From Leptospira limi (lineage in GTDB: Bacteria; Spirochaetota; Leptospiria; Leptospirales; Leptospiraceae), in assembly GCF_026151395.1 (NCBI RefSeq), contig NZ_JAMQPV010000001.1:1302001-1366000 (forward strand): a stretch of 64,000 nucleotides of DNA, written 5' to 3'. A program made the translations under genes and the position numbers. Positions 34,240 through 42,698 of the stretch are shown piece after piece. The notes under the pieces are model-generated. The model saw only the letters and a list, made by a program, of their open reading frames with translations. It made no database searches and had not been told where the DNA came from. How positions within the stretch are numbered: position 1 is the stretch's first letter; each line of letters begins with the position of its first letter.

Positions 34240-36852
34240 ATGAAGAGTCGACTGTCACTTTCTATTTTTTTCAGTTTCATCATTCTGATTTCTCATACTA
34301 CTATATACGCACAAAATCAGAGAAATCATGGCTGGATTGTCTCTGGTGCCCAAGGAAAATTACTCATCCAAGGAAAAGAACAACTTACCATTCGCGATGA
34401 TTTTCGATTTAAGACTCCAGAATCTCTCACCACGAATCAGGAAATTGATTTTTATCTTATGCTTGGTGAATACTACCTGAGGAAAAAAGACAAGGTTGGA
34501 ATTGCGAATATTTTATATGACTTAAGGACAAAAAAAGGAGAGTATTCGTTTGCCGATTTTTTACTCACTTCTTTGTGGAAACATTCACAAGGTGACGAAG
34601 TCCAAGCCATCAAAACATTAGATACATACATTCAAAAAGAACCAAATACCTACTTTCGTAATTTAGCAAAGAATATGCGAACGAATCTTTTCCAAACAGG
34701 AGAGGATGAGAAAAAAACAATGGTACGTATGGATTGTCAAAAAACAAAACCATACTATTCTCTTTGCCGAGTTTTTCGTTTGCAATATTATATCGATCTT
34801 CCTACGGGAAAAGATAAAGATATGCACAAACATTTTGTGAACATAATGCGGGTGAGTTCACCATTTTTTGAAGATACCAATTTAGAATGGATTCCACTTC
34901 TAGATCGGATTGATGAAGACCTACCAGCCAAATTGTCATTTTTAGGTTTTGTAAGAGAAGGGATTCATTTCCAAAGAATGATCATGGATTTGGAGCGAAT
35001 CACTGATGGTGCTTATAACGAAAACTCGATCGAAAGATTGGCATTTTTCCAGATTTTATCAGGTGATTATAATGGAGCAGAAGAATCATTTCAGAATTTT
35101 TTAAAGTCAGCACGTGGTAAAAAAACATCCATCTTGAATCGTATTTATGTAAAGTTAGGTGCACTTGCCTATTTCCAAAAAGATTATAAAAAATCCTTAG
35201 ATTATTATATAAAATTAGATCTAAATAATTGGTCTTCAGACATTCATCATCCTTTTTTAAACGAACCGATGAGTTTGGCAGAAGTAAAAGATTTGATTTC
35301 AGTTTCTTTGTACAAAGTGAACGGTTCAGAATCAGCACTAAAAGCATTACAAAAAATCAAAGATCCAGAAAAGTTAACAGAGGCAGATATTTGGCCTAAA
35401 CTCCGTATTTCCCAAATGTTAATGGACCAAAATCCTGAGTTGTCATCTCGGATGACAGATGAGATCATTTATATGGCTCAGGAAAAAAAATGGAGACGAT
35501 TAGAATACGCGGCTACCATTTTACAGGGTTATAATCAGATCTATCGAAAGGAATATCGTAAATCAACCATTGAACTCACAAAAAGCCGTGGGATTTTAGA
35601 TGATGAAAATGCATTTTATGCAGCTGAATTTTTACGTAATTTTGGATTTATTTTTGCTCATACCGCTTCTGGAAAAAAAGGTCCTGTGAATGGAAATATC
35701 AAAGATGGAATCAGCGATTATTTATTAAACCATCCATACGAAGATTTGTATTACATTCGTAACTACAGGCCACTTGCTTTTTCGACAGATTTGTTTTTTG
35801 AATATGCTCTCAGCCATTTACGTGATGATAATGATGTATGGGGACTTTTTGATACATTGTTTAAATACAATTCAGTCAAAACACAACGGAATACAAAGGG
35901 GAGTCCCCATTCTTTATTCCAAATTCCATATGTGAACCAACAGTTTAAATTTTTATCTGGATTTTCCACTGCAAGAGAATCTAAGTTTTTCGATTCCACT
36001 TATGCAGAGAGTAGGGAAACGGAAAATTTGATCCAGAGGAAAAATGAAGAAGAAAATACACGTTCCTTAGAATCAGTCAAACTTCCTACTGTATTCCTCC
36101 TTCCTTATAAAGATGAGTTTTATGTTTTCACATTCAATCCAAAAGATTCCAAACGAAACCAATTGAATTGGAAAATGGTACGAACACAAAGACCCGATGC
36201 TTCTGATATTATAGATGTTGTGAGAGAACTTGTTTCTGCAAATAAGGACCATGATAAAATTCAAATTTATCTAAATGAATCTGGGATGGGATTGTTTCGT
36301 TCTCTCAAAAAAGAAATGAAAGAACAGTCCTTTGTCTTTTTCTTTAGTTTGTATCCCAACACAGACACTCAAAAACCTCTCAATTTGTATTCTTGGAAAT
36401 GTCCGACAAACTTGCGTTCGCTGGATGGAAAAGGAATCACACTTGTTGACACCGCTTATTTTGAAGGATCGAGGATATTAAAAGACAAAGAACGATTACA
36501 TCTATGGGATTTTCCTACTAATGCCAGTGTTTCCAATTTAGGTCCTGTCCTCAGTTGGTCCTGCCGATCGGAAACTGGGGTCACAGAGGAGATTTCTTTA
36601 CTCAAATTGTACCGCAGGATCGATTACCGAACGGTTCCAAAAATGATCGTCTATACCGAACGAGTGTTAGGGAAATCATGGAACGACCCGAATCTCCACC
36701 AAGAGTGGTTACATTTTTGGTTTCGCTCTGGCACAAAAAAAATTGGATACCTTCCAACACTTCCTGTCCTTGACCAGATTTCATTACAAAGCCTGACCGA
36801 ACAAGCAGCGTACAAAGAAGACGGGGTTTGGATTTATTCTACGGCCCAATAA
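34240..36852 (+). CDS. Large exported TPR-like protein with possible CHAT-like C-terminus
   Basis: An 870-residue protein with a signal peptide (SLSIFFSFIILISHTTIYA). Residues about 60-560 are helical repeats, with TPR-like pieces such as AYFQKDYKKSLDYYIKL and FFQILSGDYNGAEESFQNFL. From about 615 on, the layout resembles a CHAT (caspase-like) domain: strands for a nucleotide-like core, a DKIQIYLNESGMGLFRSLK segment, a PKMIVYTERVLGKSW strand, and a closing HFWFRSGTKKIGYLPTLPVLD that mimics the end of CHAT domains. I see no His-Cys pair at the usual places, so it would be inactive. The CHAT assignment is tentative. It is divergent from the hybrid kinase with a very short gap. Confidence 0.55.
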   Translation: MKSRLSLSIFFSFIILISHTTIYAQNQRNHGWIVSGAQGKLLIQGKEQLTIRDDFRFKTPESLTTNQEIDFYLMLGEYYLRKKDKVGIANILYDLRTKKGEYSFADFLLTSLWKHSQGDEVQAIKTLDTYIQKEPNTYFRNLAKNMRTNLFQTGEDEKKTMVRMDCQKTKPYYSLCRVFRLQYYIDLPTGKDKDMHKHFVNIMRVSSPFFEDTNLEWIPLLDRIDEDLPAKLSFLGFVREGIHFQRMIMDLERITDGAYNENSIERLAFFQILSGDYNGAEESFQNFLKSARGKKTSILNRIYVKLGALAYFQKDYKKSLDYYIKLDLNNWSSDIHHPFLNEPMSLAEVKDLISVSLYKVNGSESALKALQKIKDPEKLTEADIWPKLRISQMLMDQNPELSSRMTDEIIYMAQEKKWRRLEYAATILQGYNQIYRKEYRKSTIELTKSRGILDDENAFYAAEFLRNFGFIFAHTASGKKGPVNGNIKDGISDYLLNHPYEDLYYIRNYRPLAFSTDLFFEYALSHLRDDNDVWGLFDTLFKYNSVKTQRNTKGSPHSLFQIPYVNQQFKFLSGFSTARESKFFDSTYAESRETENLIQRKNEEENTRSLESVKLPTVFLLPYKDEFYVFTFNPKDSKRNQLNWKMVRTQRPDASDIIDVVRELVSANKDHDKIQIYLNESGMGLFRSLKKEMKEQSFVFFFSLYPNTDTQKPLNLYSWKCPTNLRSLDGKGITLVDTAYFEGSRILKDKERLHLWDFPTNASVSNLGPVLSWSCRSETGVTEEISLLKLYRRIDYRTVPKMIVYTERVLGKSWNDPNLHQEWLHFWFRSGTKKIGYLPTLPVLDQISLQSLTEQAAYKEDGVWIYSTAQ

Positions 36853-36869
36853 ATGTGACATAAAGGTTT

Positions 36870-36893
36870 TAATCGAAATTAAAATTTCGATTA
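36870..36893. repeat. Perfect AT-rich inverted repeat downstream of the TPR-like gene
   Basis: TAATCGAAATT (36870-36880) and AATTTCGATTA (36883-36893) are exact complements separated by two bases. It begins 18 bases after the stop of the large gene and is followed by GGGTTTT. It could be a weak terminator or an operator for the CNNM/CorC gene further on. Confidence 0.4.
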
Positions 36894-37057
36894 GGGTTTT
36901 GGACGATGGAAGGATTGGATTTTGATTTCCGATGTGATTTCCTGGAAAATCTCCGCAAATTGTAGGCGACACTAGAAGTTCGGTCCAAAATACTTAATTC
37001 TGTTCCTCATTATACAATGGACCCTGATCTTAAAACTTTAGTGGTGTTCGAGTTTCT

Positions 37058-38428
37058 ATGGAAATAATCGGCATCTTTCTCATCTTCCTCCTTGTCTTTG
37101 TCAATGGTTTCTTCGTCGCTGCAGAGTTTGCGATGGTATCAATCCGCCCCTCTCGTCTAGAGGAGCTTGTCAAAGAAAACCGGGCCATGTCCCATCTCAC
37201 CAAAAAAGCGGTCTCTAAAATCGATGATATGTTATCGGTTTGCCAAGTAGGGATCACCATCGCCAGTTTACTCCTTGGTTGGATTGGTGAGGCTTTATTT
37301 GCGAGTGTTGTCTCTGGATTCCTTCACATGTTCCAAATTGAATTGGATCTGGTGACCATCCACAGTATCTCGATCGGTGTATCCTTCACACTCATCACTC
37401 TATTGCATGTCATCTTAGGAGAGTTAGTTCCTAAAACTTTGGCAATCCAGAATACCGAAGCAATTGCACTCGGTGTATCGGCTCCCATGTGGCTTTTTTA
37501 TTATTTGTTTTTTCCTGTAACTTTTGTCATGAATAGATTGGCAGGTGGGATTCTCACTCTGTTCCGTTTGCAACGAACAGGTGATAAATATGTCCATTCT
37601 GCTGAAGAACTCATGATCATCATCGAGGAACAAAGAAAACAAGGTCGAATTGATAATGCAGAAATGCAACTCATCCAGAAAACCTTTGATTTTTCGGAAC
37701 ATACTGCCAAGGATGTAATGACACATCGTCTTTCCATCATTGGAATTCCACAAGAATCAACGATCGACAAACTACTTCCCCTCATTGCCGAACATAGTTT
37801 TTCAAGATACCCAGTTTACAACCAAACACTCGATAAAATTGTTGGGATTGTCCACGTTCAAAAATTTTTAAAATGGCAAGCGGCCCATCTGTCGGCCAAA
37901 GGCAAAAAAGAAAAAATTACCGTTATCATGGAAAAGGATTTTGTAAAAGTTCCTGAATCCATGTCCATCGAACGAGTGATGACAAAACTCCGTGAGAAAA
38001 AACAACATATGGCGATTGTCATTGATGAATACGGTGGAGTTTCCGGCTTACTTACGTTAGAAGATATTATCGAAGAATTTTTTGGTGAAATTCGAGATGA
38101 AACTGACACCGATGAAGTGGATGTAACTTCCAAGAATAAAAAAACTAAAACCATCACTCTCGATGGAGAAACCGAACTTTCTAGCTTAACTGATATATTA
38201 GAAGGGGAAGAACCATCCGATATGGAAGAGGTTCGAACCATCGCTGGTTACTTTATGGAAAAAAATGAAGATATGCCAAAAGAAGGTAGTATCGTTCAAA
38301 TCAAAAAAGGTAGCCTCAAGGTGAAAAAAATGGAAGGAAACAAAATCATTTCCATCCTATTCACACCGAAATTAGAAGAAGACCACGATGCCGAAATGGA
38401 ACGGGAATTATCCTACGAGGATCGGTAA
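37058..38428 (+). CDS. CNNM/CorC-HlyC family membrane protein with CBS domains
   Basis: A 456-residue protein of the hemolysin C / CorC group. The DUF21 (CNNM) membrane domain has about four hydrophobic segments (1-190), with the typical NGFFVAAEFAMVSIRPSRLEEL start and VGITIASLLLGWIGE. A pair of CBS domains (about 205-330) includes DVMTHRLSIIGIPQES and VIDEYGGVSGLLTLEDIIEE, the latter a strong family signature. A CorC_HlyC domain (about 350-440) closes the protein. Relatives are linked to Mg2+/Co2+ transport; a haemolytic role claimed for some is doubtful. Its stop codon is immediately followed by the coaC start. Confidence 0.9.
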   Translation: MEIIGIFLIFLLVFVNGFFVAAEFAMVSIRPSRLEELVKENRAMSHLTKKAVSKIDDMLSVCQVGITIASLLLGWIGEALFASVVSGFLHMFQIELDLVTIHSISIGVSFTLITLLHVILGELVPKTLAIQNTEAIALGVSAPMWLFYYLFFPVTFVMNRLAGGILTLFRLQRTGDKYVHSAEELMIIIEEQRKQGRIDNAEMQLIQKTFDFSEHTAKDVMTHRLSIIGIPQESTIDKLLPLIAEHSFSRYPVYNQTLDKIVGIVHVQKFLKWQAAHLSAKGKKEKITVIMEKDFVKVPESMSIERVMTKLREKKQHMAIVIDEYGGVSGLLTLEDIIEEFFGEIRDETDTDEVDVTSKNKKTKTITLDGETELSSLTDILEGEEPSDMEEVRTIAGYFMEKNEDMPKEGSIVQIKKGSLKVKKMEGNKIISILFTPKLEEDHDAEMERELSYEDR

Positions 38429-38959
38429 ATGAAAGAAATTATCATCGCAGTCTCAGGTTCTATCGCCTCTTATAAAGCTTGTGATTTGGTTAGAGGTCTT
38501 ACCAAAAACGGATACCCAGTGCGAGTGATTATGACGGCTAACGCCACTAAGTTTGTTGGTAAAATTACCTTTGAAGCTCTAACTAGTAAACCTGTTCGAA
38601 TTGATGAATTTGATACGGGTATGGCTCATATTGAGATCAAAAACATTGCATCCGTTTTTGCAGTTGTTCCAGCTTCCGCTAACATCATAGGAAAAATGGC
38701 TAATGGAATCGCTGATGATTTGGTGACTTCTACTTACCTTGCATGTACTTCACCAGTGCTTGTGGCACCTTCCATGAATCCTGGGATGTATCTCCATCCT
38801 GCTGTACAACGGAATTTAAAAACATTAGTAGCCGATGGTGTACATATTGTATCTCCAGACAAAGGCATTGTTGTTTGTGGTGATGAAGGGTATGGAAAGT
38901 TAGCAACAGTCGAAACCATCATGGAACAAATCATCGAACTTCATAGAAAAAATTCATGA
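38429..38959 (+). CDS. coaC: Phosphopantothenoylcysteine decarboxylase (separate CoaC)
   Basis: A 176-residue flavoprotein that decarboxylates 4'-phosphopantothenoylcysteine in coenzyme A synthesis. It has the active-site His67 in MAHIEI, PASAN (81-85), APSMNPGM (113-120, the substrate-binding PxMNxxM motif) and the catalytic Cys150 in [12 protein letters not shown]. In most bacteria this domain is fused to the ligase CoaB. Here the two are separate genes overlapping by four bases, with coaB next. The zero-base gap to the CorC-like gene suggests one operon. Confidence 0.92.
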   Translation: MKEIIIAVSGSIASYKACDLVRGLTKNGYPVRVIMTANATKFVGKITFEALTSKPVRIDEFDTGMAHIEIKNIASVFAVVPASANIIGKMANGIADDLVTSTYLACTSPVLVAPSMNPGMYLHPAVQRNLKTLVADGVHIVSPDKGIVVCGDEGYGKLATVETIMEQIIELHRKNS

Positions 38960-39633
38960 ATTTAAAATTCAAACGTGTTGTCATTACATCTGGTCCCACA
39001 CGCGAGTGGATTGACCCTGTTCGGTATATCTCTAATGCTTCGTCTGGAAAAATGGGATATGAAATTGCAAAGTATTTTTTACAATACCCTGTAGATGTGA
39101 TTTATATCCATGGGAATACCTTGGAACGATATGCGAATGTGGAAGGCGCCAAACAAAACTTAGAAGTCGAAACAACAATGCAACTTCGAGATACAGTTTT
39201 ATCTCAAATGTTGGATGATACTTTACTTGTGATGGCAGCGGCTCCTGCAGATTTTCGTCCCATCATGACTGCAGAACATAAAATCAAAAAAGAAAGAACT
39301 TCTGAAGGAAGTAAGGGATTATTACTCGAATTAGAAGAAAATCCAGATGTTTTAAAACAAGTGGATGAGTACATCAAAGAAAACCAAATCAAGAATTCGA
39401 TTCGCGTTGGGTTTGCAGCAGAAACAAATGATTTGGAAAAACATGCGAGAGAAAAACTCGTTCGCAAAGGTTTACATTACATCGTAGGAAATGTAGTTGG
39501 ACATGGAAAAGGATTTGGTGAAGTAGAATCGATATTACGTATTTTTGGTCCGAGTGGACTTGTGAAAGAGATTGGACCTTTACCAAAAGAGGAACTTGCA
39601 AAGTCCCTTGTCCAATTTTTAGTGACTGTTTGA
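38956..39633 (+). CDS. coaB: Phosphopantothenate--cysteine ligase (separate CoaB)
   Basis: A 225-residue enzyme that joins cysteine to 4'-phosphopantothenate. Recognisable blocks are [15 protein letters not shown] (9-23), [10 protein letters not shown], the [10 protein letters not shown] segment with a following [12 protein letters not shown], and [11 protein letters not shown] near the end. It starts inside the coaC stop (ATGA), so the stoichiometry of the two is likely fixed by coupling. The stand-alone form differs from the usual fused CoaBC. The nucleotide used (CTP or ATP) cannot be read with certainty. The 3' end overlaps the convergent DUF486 gene by 15 bases. Confidence 0.9.
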   Translation: MNLKFKRVVITSGPTREWIDPVRYISNASSGKMGYEIAKYFLQYPVDVIYIHGNTLERYANVEGAKQNLEVETTMQLRDTVLSQMLDDTLLVMAAAPADFRPIMTAEHKIKKERTSEGSKGLLLELEENPDVLKQVDEYIKENQIKNSIRVGFAAETNDLEKHAREKLVRKGLHYIVGNVVGHGKGFGEVESILRIFGPSGLVKEIGPLPKEELAKSLVQFLVTV

Positions 39634-39975
39634 ATTGTTCCCAAATCCAAACGCAAAAAAACCAGCAAGTAAGATCAATCCAAAACTAACGATATAATTC
39701 CATTTGATTTTTTCGCCTAAAAACAAGGTGGCAAAAAGGATAAAAACAAAGATTGTAATCATCTCTTGGATGATCTTTAATTGGAATCCTTCATATTTAT
39801 ATACAGTATACCCGATTCGATTGGCAGGTACCATAAGCACATATTCAAAAAATGCAATGCCCCATGAAAACAAAATCACATAAAACATTTGGTTTGATTT
39901 TGCATATTTTAAATGGCCATACCAGGCAAAAGTCATAAAGATATTGGATAAAACAAGTAAAACAAATGTTAGCAT
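39619..39975 (-). CDS. DUF486 (DMT-like) small membrane protein
   Basis: A 118-residue inner-membrane protein with four hydrophobic helices. It carries the DUF486 signatures SNIFMTFAWYGHLK (10-23), the SWGIAFFEYVLMVPANRIGY block and FQLKIIQEMIT. It resembles half of a drug/metabolite transporter and may act as a dimer; the substrate is unknown. It lies 13 bases after the sirtuin gene and is probably co-transcribed with it. Confidence 0.9.
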   Translation of the reverse strand: MLTFVLLVLSNIFMTFAWYGHLKYAKSNQMFYVILFSWGIAFFEYVLMVPANRIGYTVYKYEGFQLKIIQEMITIFVFILFATLFLGEKIKWNYIVSFGLILLAGFFAFGFGNNSNSH

Positions 39976-39988
39976 AATTTGGGATCCT

Positions 39989-40744
39989 TTAGTCTAATGG
40001 TTCGTTTGGAAATACTTCATTCCAAATTTTGGGTAATACTTCACCTGATTTTCCACCAAAATGGTGTTTCATGGAAGGTGTAAGATTTGTTTCAGCTGGA
40101 TTGATTTCAATCCCGATTGCTCCATTCCGAATCGCGGTGAGCGCTAATTGGGCGGGGACAGATACGTTGGCACTCGTTCCAATGACAAAAACGATTTGTG
40201 ATTGTTTACATAGTTCCCAACTTTTTGTGAGAAGTGTTTGGTCATACTCTTCTCCAAACCAAACAATGTCGGGCCTAAGTAGGGATTCACAATGTTTACA
40301 AAATTTAAGTCCAGGATGGTCTAAACCATCTTGTTCCAAATGGAATTTTGCCGAACAATTTGTACACCTGACACGAAAAATATTCCCATGAAGTTCGATG
40401 ATGGATTCACTTCCTGCACGCGGATGAAGGCCGTCTACATTTTGAGTAATGAGGGAAACAGAACTTGATTTTTTTTGCCATTTGGCAATTGTTATATGGC
40501 CTGGATTGGGTTTTGCATTTTTACAAATATTCCTTCGCCAATCGTACCATTCCCAAACGAGTTCTGGATTTTTTAGGAAAGCTTCAGGAGTTGCTAAATC
40601 CTCTGCTCGGAAGTTTTTCCAAAGTCCACCTTCTCCGCGAAACGTTGGGATTCCACTTTCGTTTGAAATACCAGCCCCTGTCAGAAAGATGATACTCTTT
40701 GCTCTCCGAATTATTTCCAAAGATTCTTGCGGTAACACGTCCAT
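39989..40744 (-). CDS. cobB: NAD-dependent protein deacylase, class III sirtuin (CobB-like)
   Basis: A 251-residue sirtuin that removes acyl groups from lysines using NAD+. The NAD-binding motif GAGISNESGIPTFR is at 23-36, QNVDGLH at 101-107 and the catalytic His at 119 (LHGN). The zinc site is formed by Cys127, Cys130, Cys149 and Cys152. The YxxR pair (Tyr67, Arg70 in YDWR) is the signature of class III enzymes such as SIRT5 and E. coli CobB, which accept succinyl- and malonyl-lysine. Its promoter region is shared with the divergent bioF. Confidence 0.93.
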   Translation of the reverse strand: MDVLPQESLEIIRRAKSIIFLTGAGISNESGIPTFRGEGGLWKNFRAEDLATPEAFLKNPELVWEWYDWRRNICKNAKPNPGHITIAKWQKKSSSVSLITQNVDGLHPRAGSESIIELHGNIFRVRCTNCSAKFHLEQDGLDHPGLKFCKHCESLLRPDIVWFGEEYDQTLLTKSWELCKQSQIVFVIGTSANVSVPAQLALTAIRNGAIGIEINPAETNLTPSMKHHFGGKSGEVLPKIWNEVFPNEPLD

Positions 40745-40812
40745 TTCTTTGGTTCATTCTAACAAATTCTTAGAAAAATTAAATCGGAAAAAATTTTAGG
40801 CCAGGAAAACTG

Positions 40813-41985
40813 GTGATTGTGAGCCATCATTGGGAAGAAATTCAAAAAAAACTGGAGTCCATCAAGGAAAAACAATTATTTCGGGAAACTAAAACCTATC
40901 ATGGGATTGATTTTTGTTCCAATGATTACATGGGCCTAGCCACTAACTCTCGTATGTTGGAATACTACAGGTCTTTAACAGATTTGTATCCCTTTGGTTC
41001 GACAGCTTCACGGCTTGTTCGTGGAAATTATGATTCCATGGATTTGTTCGAAACGGAATTTGCAAACTTTGTGAATGGAGAGGCAGCCTTACTTGTTTCC
41101 AATGGTTTTGTCGCAAACTTGGGGCTCATTGATTCCATTGCTGCGCCAAATTGTTATGTTTTTACAGACCGTTTGAATCATGCCTCGATTTTGGATGGGA
41201 TACGGATTTCTGGTGCCAAAAAAAAATACTACAACCACTTGGATTTGCAACATTTACAAACGTTACTAAACAAGGCAAATGCCGAAGACCCAAACCAGAA
41301 ACACAAACGAATCGTTGTTACCGAATCTTTGTTTAGTATGGATGGAGATAGCCCCGATTTTTCCAAACTACTCACATTAAAAAAACAATATGGGTTTGTC
41401 CTGATTGTGGATGAAGCACACGCACTCGGAGTGTATGGCAAAGAAGGCAAGGGGATTTTGTTTCGCGATTTACCTCCCGAAGACATTCAATCGATTGATT
41501 ACCGAGTGTATACACTCGGTAAATCATTTGGATTGGAAGGAGGGATCATCGTAACAAAACAAATGGGTAGAGACCATTTGGTCAATGTCATGCGACCATT
41601 TATATTTTCTACGGCACCACTACCCATCATTTCTAAATTGGCAATGTATGCTTTAGACTTATTACGATCTATGGAGACTGAGAGGTTTCATTTATTTGAA
41701 CTCACTAGAGAATTAAAACAATCGTTACAAACGAATGGTTTTATGATTACGAATACAGAATCTCATATCATCCCTTTATTACTTTCATCCGAAAAAGAAT
41801 CTTTATATTATGCCAAACGATTACAGGAGATGGGTCTCGATGTTCGCGCCATCCGTCCACCGACAGTTCCCACGCCAAGATTGCGGATCAGTTTGAATGC
41901 AAAATTAACAAGGGAGGATACAAATTCTTTAGTCTCTGCGTTGGTTCAAATTCGGAAAGATTGTGAAACGGTATCCTTTCCTTAA
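40813..41985 (+). CDS. bioF: 8-amino-7-oxononanoate synthase-like alpha-oxoamine synthase
   Basis: A 390-residue PLP enzyme of the alpha-oxoamine synthase family. In biotin synthesis BioF condenses pimeloyl thioester with alanine. The match includes FCSNDYMGLA, GSTASRLVRGN, NHASILDG, ESLFSMDGDS, DEAHALGVYG (200-209) and the PLP lysine Lys237 in TLGKSFG. IRPPTVPTPRLRISL near the C-terminus is typical of BioF. Related enzymes (KBL, SPT, HemA) cannot be wholly excluded, but that last motif favours BioF. GTG 40813 has AGGA 7 bases upstream. No other biotin gene is nearby. Confidence 0.85.
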   Translation: MIVSHHWEEIQKKLESIKEKQLFRETKTYHGIDFCSNDYMGLATNSRMLEYYRSLTDLYPFGSTASRLVRGNYDSMDLFETEFANFVNGEAALLVSNGFVANLGLIDSIAAPNCYVFTDRLNHASILDGIRISGAKKKYYNHLDLQHLQTLLNKANAEDPNQKHKRIVVTESLFSMDGDSPDFSKLLTLKKQYGFVLIVDEAHALGVYGKEGKGILFRDLPPEDIQSIDYRVYTLGKSFGLEGGIIVTKQMGRDHLVNVMRPFIFSTAPLPIISKLAMYALDLLRSMETERFHLFELTRELKQSLQTNGFMITNTESHIIPLLLSSEKESLYYAKRLQEMGLDVRAIRPPTVPTPRLRISLNAKLTREDTNSLVSALVQIRKDCETVSFP

Positions 41986-42050
41986 TTGAGATTCGTATTC
42001 TTTTGAATCTATCCTTGGTCCGAATGAAAAATTCCTACCTTCAGAATCTC

Positions 42051-42698
42051 TTAAGACTCTTCAAATTTGCGAATTTTTTCTTTGATGGCTTCTGTTGTAG
42101 AAGTTGATGGAGTTTTGGAGTTTGATTGGGAAAGAGCAGATTTTTCACGTGATTTTTTAGTTCCATATCGATAGATCCCAAATAACCCAAGAACACCTAA
42201 TCCAAGTAATGTGGCATTGATCCAAGTATCATCAGGTTTTGCTAAGATTTTAGGACCAAAACCATACACGATCGAATCAACCATACCTTGGTTTCCATTT
42301 TCTTGGAACATGATTACAATAGGGTCTTGTAAAACTGAAGTGCCAAATCCATTTTCCATTTTGGAAATGATTTCTCCTTCTCCCATTCCTTCTTTGATTC
42401 GATTTTCAATGAAACTTTTGAGATAACTGGAAGCAGCACACATGTTAAAGGAACACGACTGGATAGGAAGGCTTGGTAAACAGATACATCGGATTTTCTC
42501 TGTGACCTTAAGGAAGGTTTGGATCTGAGTTTCTTCTTTTAGATTGGTGGTTGTTTTTTGAGAAAACACATTACTTGTGATTCCCATAAAGAGTACAATC
42601 GAAAGGAACCCTCGTAATAAAAAACCCGTCGAAACATACCGATTGCCTATTGGGAACATTGGCATTCGAAACGAACTTTCATATCCTATTTGTTTCAT
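42051..42698 (-). CDS. ccmH: CcmH-like cytochrome c biogenesis protein with altered cysteine motif
   Basis: About 216 residues from ATG 42698, which overlaps the ccmF stop as ATGA. The frame is open further upstream, but that part lies inside ccmF. A membrane or signal segment (about 25-46) is followed by the CcmH/NrfF domain. KIRC and the later YLKSFIENRIKEGMGEGEIISKM match the family, yet the redox motif is CxC (Cys71, Cys73) with further Cys82 and Cys87, instead of the usual LRCxxC. A second membrane helix (about 155-175) precedes a polar tail. CcmH normally reduces apocytochrome c and assists haem attachment with CcmF. Confidence 0.75.
   Translation of the reverse strand: MKQIGYESSFRMPMFPIGNRYVSTGFLLRGFLSIVLFMGITSNVFSQKTTTNLKEETQIQTFLKVTEKIRCICLPSLPIQSCSFNMCAASSYLKSFIENRIKEGMGEGEIISKMENGFGTSVLQDPIVIMFQENGNQGMVDSIVYGFGPKILAKPDDTWINATLLGLGVLGLFGIYRYGTKKSREKSALSQSNSKTPSTSTTEAIKEKIRKFEES

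Noticed and set aside
38225..38245. GGTTCGAACC resembling a tRNA T-arm
   Set aside because: It lies inside the CNNM/CorC coding frame and no acceptor or anticodon stem surrounds it. No tRNA gene was found in the window.
41990..42015. AGATTC...GAATCT inverted repeat after bioF
   Set aside because: Ten-base loop and no T tract; not a convincing terminator.
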